DNA of 64,000 nt from Eledone cirrhosa (taxonomy: Eukaryota; Mollusca; Cephalopoda; Octopoda; Eledonidae). The stretch spans positions 2,462,479-2,526,478 of the forward strand of contig OZ024742.1 in NCBI GenBank assembly GCA_964016885.1, in the 5' to 3' direction. The position numbers were made by a program, and so were the translations under genes. Position 1 is the stretch's first letter. Each line of letters begins with the position of its first letter. Shown in pieces: positions 58,325-64,000 of the stretch. The notes beneath the pieces were generated by a model. It searched no databases and was not told where the DNA came from. It was given only the letters and a program-made list of their open reading frames with translations.

Positions 58325-58332
<8 letters not shown>
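58107..58332 (+). mobile_element. Decayed relative of the 49219-49518 hammerhead element
   Basis: CAGTTCCTCAGAGAAATA, GACTGCCTTAAGAGGTCACA and CCAATGATGGCTGTCATCGA match 49299-49455. Here CTGAAGA is CTTAAGA and stem I no longer pairs, so the ribozyme should be dead. The inverted left end is missing. Confidence 0.75.

Positions 58333-58377
<45 letters not shown>
58333..58377. repeat. (AT)n
   Basis: TA run separating the small hammerhead element from the large palindrome. Confidence 0.95.
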
Positions 58378-58380
<3 letters not shown>

Positions 58381-58422
58381 CTTCAACATATTAATAAATA
58401 TAGACATTCATGTGATCAAATA

Positions 58423-58488
58423 TATTATATTATACATATTTCAGAGCTACTGAGCTATTTCAACAGTACGTCCTCATCAGATAAAATA
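58423..58488 (-). ncRNA. Hammerhead, left arm of PLE 4
   Basis: Minus strand: CTGATGA retained (complement of 58474-58480), stem II GTACTG-type, GAAA, TATGTA, UA. Stem I is weakened by changes at 58423-58430, and the stem II strand reads CAGTAGC. Confidence 0.5.
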
Positions 58489-60056
58489 AGTTGATGCCTG
58501 ACATACCTTGACTATGTTGATGGTTATAATTTAGTCATGGCAGTGATTAGTTATGACAAAACTCAATATTTATATACCTTAAGTTGAAATATGAAAACTT
58601 ACATATAATACAGAGGGTGCGTATGAGAATGTGTATAAAGATATATAAATAACTAATAATATATAATACATAAACTTATATAACTGTTAACAATTTATAT
58701 AATAATAATATATGCATACCTCATTTTTGTAGATAGTGGGAGTGAGAGATACAGATAGCAAATCATGAGGAAAGAGAGAAAAAGAAGGAGATTTGATCGT
58801 AGGAACAAGAGAAGGGAGAAATGATCAAATGATAGAGAGAGGAAAATAAGTTTAATCGTATAAACAAAGGGAGGAAGATATGCATTGTAACATATAAATA
58901 GCGTATAATTAGATATTTTCAAATCTTAAGTTAAATTAGAAATAGTCAATTAATCAAATGACATAAGATGTTAGACTATAAAATTTTAAAGGATTTATAT
59001 TATTGTATTATATCAGAGTTCAAGCAAATGTAACGTGAAAGAGATAAATTTATGTTTATCATAACTCCAAAGGTAATCACAAGTATATTTAAAAGTATTA
59101 TAAAATTAAGAATATAATCAATATATTAGTAAAAAAACATTAAAATTAAGATGTTATTAATAAGCCATAAAGCATTATAAATGTATTTAATAAGATATTA
59201 TTAAACCAGATTTATCTAGATATACACATTTGTATGATTTATATATAGACTATAAAGTTTAAGGTTTAAGATGATATTAGTCACTTATATATAGTATAAT
59301 TACTGTTAAGAGTGTTATAAATTTGATTCAACTCGATTTTGCTGTATTTAAATTTTACATCAATTTAAGTATAAAAAATTTTATCAACTTGGATCTAAGG
59401 AGACTTTTATACTATAAATGTATAATCATATCCTCGTGAATCGTAAACAACCATTCAAAGTAATTGAACGGTTTACAAGTCTGAATACATTCGAGGTATC
59501 AAATATATAAGATATAAGATTTAGAAAATACAAAAACCAAAATTAAATGTATTTAAACAATCTAAAGATCATACGCACTCAACAAGAGATCAGGTTAACA
59601 ATTTCAATCTTAAGGTAGAAACCATTAATCTAATATTAATAATAGTATAAATAATAAAAGCATTACAAGAATTTTTAATCTGAGACAATATTGTTTCACG
59701 CTCAGAGTTATTAATAAACGTCAAAATCATTTCACATTTATTCAATGTTTTTTCCTGATTTTTTTGTGAAGCTTGGAATGTAGATGTAGCTTTGTGCAAG
59801 CAATTTGAGAATAATTCACATTTTTTGTTAATTAAGTTATCGTAATTAGTAATTATTAATAGGGTCTCCATATCGCAAAGATTGCAGTTAGGTGATACTG
59901 AGGAATATACGTAGACTTGGCTATTACAAAGTTTTGATCAAAATATTGAGTACTCCAAATTTTTGTCTTTTAAGGACCATATAAGTTGTGATAAAGAGGT
60001 GGAGAATTTCTTATCCGGATTCGAAAAATAGTGTTTGGGATTCGAATATTTATTCA

Positions 60057-60848
60057 TTGCAAAAATAAATAGTAGAATTCTTAATCATAACCAACAAACA
60101 ATTAGGGATAATGGCAATATTAACATTAGCAAAATATATTGATAGTGTGAATAACAATAGCATTAACTTAAGCAATCACAACAGAACACCTCCAACTATT
60201 AGCAATGATAACGTGTACAGTTTAAATTATAGTAATAACAGTAAATCGAAATGTAACTGTAGAAATAGATCGAATTGCCCTCTGCAAAATAATTGTCTTG
60301 ATAAGAAGCTAGTTTATAAATGTACCGTTAAAGCAAATAACATCACCTACAATTATATAGGTGCAACTTCATCGAGCTTTAAATTAAGATATTCGAATCA
60401 CAAACACTCTTTTTCGAATCCGGATAAGAAATTCTCCACCTCTTTATCACAACTTATATGGTCCTTAAAAGACAAACATTTAGAGTACTCAATATTTTGA
60501 TCAAAACTTTGTAATAGCCAAGTCTACGTATATTCCTCAGTATCACCTAACTGCAATCTTTGCGATATGGAGACCCTATTAATAATTACTAATTACGATA
60601 ACTTAATTAAGAAAAAAAGTGAATTATTCTCAAATTGCTTGCACAAAGCTACATCTACATTCCAAGCTTCACAAAAAAATCAGGAAAAAACATTGAATAA
60701 ATGTGAAATGATTTTGACGTTTATTAATAACTCTGAGCGTGAAACAATATTGTCTCAGATTAAAAATTCTTGTAATGCTTTTATTATTTATACTATTATT
60801 AATATTAGATTAAGGGTTTCTACCTTAAGATTGAAATTGTTAACCTGA
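60057..60848 (+). pseudogene. PLE 4 linker and GIY-YIG endonuclease
   Basis: Begins AKINSRILNHNQ, an Asn/Ser-rich linker. CNCRNRSNCPLQNNCLDKKL then gives a five-cysteine motif, followed by VYKCTVKANN, YNYIGATSSSFKLRYSNH (GIY-YIG, with Arg at LRYSNH and His) and the SLSQLIWSLKDKH segment. A TGA at 60498-60500 stands where PLE 3 has Trp. The same frame resumes with SKLCNS, CNLCDMETLL and a Lys/Asn-rich C-terminus to 60848. Apart from that one stop the endonuclease is complete. The mirror copy of the C-terminal part lies at 59590-59871 (minus). Confidence 0.82.
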
Positions 60849-61949
60849 TCTCTTGTTGAGTACGTATGATCTTTAGATTGTTTAAATACATTTAATTTTG
60901 GTTTTTGTATTTTCTAAATCTTAAATCTTATATATTGATACCTCGAATGTATTCAGACTTGTAAACCGTTCAATTACTTTGAATGGTTGTTTACGATTCA
61001 CGAGGATATGATTATACATTTATAGTATAAAAGTCTCCTTAGATCCAAGTTGATAAATTTTTTTATACTTAAATTGATGTAAAATTTAAATACAGCAAAA
61101 TCGAGTTGAATCAAATTTATAACACTCTTAACAGTAATTATACTATATATAAGTGACTAATATCATCTTCAACCTTAAACTTTATAGTCTATATATAAAT
61201 TATACAAATGTGTATATCTAGATAAATCTGGTTTAATAATATCTTATTAAATACATTTATAATGCTTTATGGCTTATTAATAACATCTTAATTTTAATGT
61301 TTTTTTTACTAATATATTGATTATATTCTTAATTTTATAATACTTTTAAATATACTTGTGATTACCTTTGGAGTTATGATAAACATAAATTTATCTCTTT
61401 CACGTTACATTTGCTTGAACTCTGATATAATACAATAATATAAATCCTTTAAAATTTTATAGTCTAAAATCTTATGTCATTTGATTAATTGACTATTTCT
61501 AATTTAACTTAAGATCTGAAAATATCTAATTATACGCTATTTATATGTTACAATGCATATCTTCCTCCCTTTGTTTATACGATTAAACTTATTTTCCTCT
61601 CTCTATCACTTGATCATTTCTCCCTTCTCTTGTTCCTACGATCAAATCTCCTTCTTTTTCTCTCTTTCCTCATGATTTGCTATCTGTATCTCTCACTTCC
61701 ACTATCTACAAAAATGAGGTATGCATATATTATTATTATATAAATTTTTAACAGTTATATAAGTTTATATATTATATATTATTAGTTATTTATATATCTT
61801 TATACACATTCTCATACGCACTCTCTGTATTATATGTAATTTTTTATATTTCAAATTAAGTTATATAAATATTCAGTTTAGTCATAACTAATCACTGCCA
61901 TGACTAAATTATAACCATCAGCATAGTCAAGGTATGTCAGGCATCAACT

Positions 61950-62015
61950 TATTTTATCTGATGGGGACGTACTGTTGAAATAGCTCAGTACCTCTGAAAT
62001 ATGTATAATAAAATA
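61950..62015 (+). ncRNA. Hammerhead, right arm of PLE 4
   Basis: Stem I TATTTTAT/ATAAAATA intact, stem II GTACTG/CAGTAC, GAAA, TATGTA, UA. The core reads CTGATGG, with the last A changed, so it is probably inactive. The left arm has the opposite state: intact core, damaged stems. Confidence 0.55.
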
Positions 62016-62061
62016 TATTTGATCACATGAATGTCTATATTTATTAATATTTTGAAGTAAT

Positions 62062-62607
62062 ATTAATAACTCCAGAAAACCTTTTTGTACAGTGCTTCTA
62101 ATCTATTGTGAAACTTTATTCATTGATGAATTCATTGAACCTTGTTAAACTTTTAACCAGTTAAAATTTAAAGTGCTCAACATTTAAGGAGCTATTTATA
62201 AGCAGAAGGGATTTTCAATTTGTTGGTAATTCAACAAATATAAATATAAATTGAAATATCTGACTTTTTTTCTCTTCCCTTCACTATCCGGGGATAACTT
62301 GAACCGTTAAGGTATATTATCCTTGGTTATGTCAAATATTTATAAAACATTCTGTATTTTATCTGATGATAGCGTACCAAAATCTTGGTACCCTTGAAAT
62401 ATATATAATAGAATAAATATGGTTTTATTAATATAGTTTTCATTTATTTAATATCATTGCATATTATACTCCAGAAAATCTGTTGGGTGCTCTGAATCAG
62501 TTATAAACATTTATATTTGTTGAATTACCAACAAATTGAATATCCCTTCTGCTTATAAATAGCTCCTTAAATGTTGAGCACTTTAAATTATTACTGATTG
62601 CATAAAA
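62062..62607 (+). mobile_element. 5' end (pLTR-like) of PLE 5
   Basis: 62097-62165 is a piece of family 3' end. 62166-62255 and 62500-62595 are inverted repeats (AAAGTGCTCAACATTTAAGG against CCTTAAATGTTGAGCACTTT). Between them lies a hammerhead at 62355-62415, followed by CTCCAGAAAATCTG and the ORF start at 62608. A ribozyme upstream of the ORF, in the leader, is the arrangement reported for PLE pLTRs. Confidence 0.7.
62355..62415 (+). ncRNA. Hammerhead ribozyme upstream of PLE 5 ORF
   Basis: Stem I TATTTTAT/ATAGAATA (one G-U), CTGATGA at 62363-62369, stem II GTACCAA/TTGGTAC (seven pairs) above two basal pairs with mismatches, GAAA 62396-62399, palindromic stem III TATATA, then UA. Confidence 0.62.
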
Positions 62608-63937
62608 ATGGAATTCTTTAGGATTTCTTCTTCTCTAAAAGATGTACCTTTACCTAAAAATAAGGAATATCTAAAACAACTCATTGAGAAATCTGACTCC
62701 TTTATACGAAGACTTAGATGGCATGCCTTCCATTTTGATAGAAAATCGGATGACAAAATAAATAACTTTGATCATATCTTCAAATCTAAGAAGAATCCAC
62801 CTAGCAACAAACTACTAGCTGAATTTGAAAATGAAGTAATATCTATTATAAAAAATATTAAATGAAAAAAAACCCAAGTTATAGGCCAGGAGTAACTCAA
62901 AGGCCTCAAGAATAAAATAGACAATCTTGAAAAAACTAAGAGAATCATCGTAAAATCTGATAAAACTAATAATTTATATGGGATGGAAAAGGAAGAATAT
63001 AATAACCTTATATTGAAAGAACTCAGAAAAAAATACAAAATAACTTCAAACGAAGATATGTCAACGTTAATAGAGAAGCTTCTGAAATCATTTACAAATT
63101 AGTCATCCAAAATAGGACTGAACCCTTTATACCTAGAAAACCGAAAATTTACCCGAAGGACAATAAAAGAAATTTTGAAATTGAACTACCAGTCAGACTC
63201 ATCGCACCAACTAAATCGGACTTAAGCATAATTAGCAAACATATATTAGATATAATTATACCACTACTTAAAGTTAAATCACACCTTAAACTATGGAACG
63301 GTACTAATTAAGTTATAGATTGGTTCAATAACATAGAATTAAAACATAACAAAAATCTCATTCAAATAAGGCACTTATATACGCGTCTAAACATACAGAC
63401 TTATCTAGTGATGAAATGAATATAATTCTAACAGTACGTAAAACAATAATATAATTTAATAATCATCTCTGGACAAGAGCCGACAGAAAAAACAATTTTG
63501 ATATCACTATGGGATCATCTGACTCGGCGCAACTTACAGACCTCGTTGGATTATTTATTAATAATGTACTACATAGGAAAATGCCAGAGATGACCGGAGG
63601 TTTATATCGTGATGATATGTTGCTTTTAATTGAAAACCATAGCAATAGTGATATTAATAGGAAAAGAAAATCCATAATACAATTTTTCAATAACTACAAT
63701 CTTAAGTTAGAAATAGAGAATAACTACAAAATCATTAACTTCTTAGATGTAACTTTAAACCTTAGCACATGTCTTTACTATCCTTTTCATAAAATTAATG
63801 AAAATTTAATTTTGTAAGTTTCAATTCTAATTATCCTAGAAGTATTAAAAACACTATTATCAATAGCGTCCAACAACGCATTTCACGCATCTCTACTAAT
63901 AAAAATATTTTTGATGATAAGGCTGAATATTATAATC
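62608..63937 (+). pseudogene. PLE 5 N-terminus and reverse transcriptase, interrupted by SINE
   Basis: The only copy here with its start: ATG 62608, then FIRRLRWHAFHFD, a conserved PLE N-terminal motif (about residues 31-44). Stops occur at 62863-62865 and near 62890 and 63100. NLYGMEKEEYNN and LPVRLIAPTKSDLSIIS precede the palm. Near 63370 a deletion removes the first catalytic motif (FDI-SYYSS in its relatives), joining NLIQ to KALIYASKHTDL. A TAA follows, then NFDITMGSSDSAQ, YRDD at 63604-63615 and NFLDVTLNL. After another shift near 63815 the frame continues to DKAEYYN, where a SINE cuts it off at 63937. Confidence 0.85.
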
Positions 63938-64000
63938 GTTTCTACTTTTGGCACAATGCCAGCAATTACACAGTGCATTACTGGTACTTTATTTTATCGA
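63937..64000 (-). mobile_element. SINE 3' part, antisense, inside PLE 5
   Basis: The minus strand reads TCGATAAAATAAAGTACCAG then TAATGCACTG and GTGCCAAAAGTAGAAAC, the same body as the SINE at 31310-31400. It starts exactly where PLE 5 coding sequence stops and runs off the window. Confidence 0.8.

Larger units (their letters stand above)
58378..62061. mobile_element. PLE 4: 3.7-kb palindrome of two head-to-head 3' ends
   Basis: Left arm 58378-60049 is the reverse complement of right arm 60388-62061 (about 1.67 kb each, very similar). Only 338 bp of unique DNA lie between them, and these belong to the right-hand unit. Each arm carries the endonuclease C-terminus, a 3' UTR and a hammerhead near its outer end. 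No RT remains. Both arms share a private TGA stop, so one was copied from the other or from the same template. Confidence 0.88.

Overview
The window looks like invertebrate nuclear DNA, most likely from a cephalopod mollusc. The evidence is the tRNA-derived SINE type (31215-31400, and antisense at 63937-64000), very heavy AT, CT, GT and CATA microsatellites, and the dense mix of Penelope-like elements (PLEs), RLE-type and APE-type LINEs and Helitrons. The organism is an inference from repeat style. I see no host protein-coding gene, rRNA or functional tRNA. Essentially everything recognisable is mobile DNA or a derivative of it.

Layout. 1-1465: decayed RLE-type LINE copy ending in a snap-back. 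1907-4840: first satellite units, a 1.1-kb terminal-inverted-repeat element, PLE fragments and a hammerhead-bearing fragment. 4842-8592: a PLE with inverted 1-kb 3' ends around a reverse transcriptase (RT) gene. 8731-9392: foldback element with a (TAC)n centre. 9433-27008: about 17 kb of a roughly 100-bp satellite derived from a palindromic mariner-type MITE, with two copies of one non-autonomous Helitron. 27009-39600: many small elements (MITEs, SINE, LINE scraps, foldbacks), perhaps inside an old Helitron. 39665-49031: at least six LINE insertions clustered on (CATA)n. 49219-64000: PLEs and hammerhead-bearing small elements, including a 3.7-kb palindrome and a 456-bp tandem repeat.

The main discovery is that sequences with the conserved core of type-I hammerhead ribozymes (CUGANGA, stem II, GAAA, a very short or self-complementary stem III, UH, stem I) occur again and again here, in at least seven unrelated sequence contexts and at every stage from complete to ruined. 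Complete-looking examples lie at 3767, 4265(-), 4873(-), 8493, 34841(-), 49412, 56618, 57119(-), 57575(-) and 62355. PLEs are known to carry such ribozymes, and animal retrozymes are known as tandem hammerhead repeats. The 456-bp tandem repeat at 56826-57835, with one hammerhead per unit, fits a retrozyme and would predict a circular RNA of about 456 nt.

How the parts relate. The PLEs supply RT and GIY-YIG endonuclease domains, though every copy here is broken. The small hammerhead repeats carry no protein and would depend on such an RT in trans. The satellite, foldbacks and microsatellites are the substrate in which these elements land. All calls come from reading the sequence and hand translation; no database or folding program was used.
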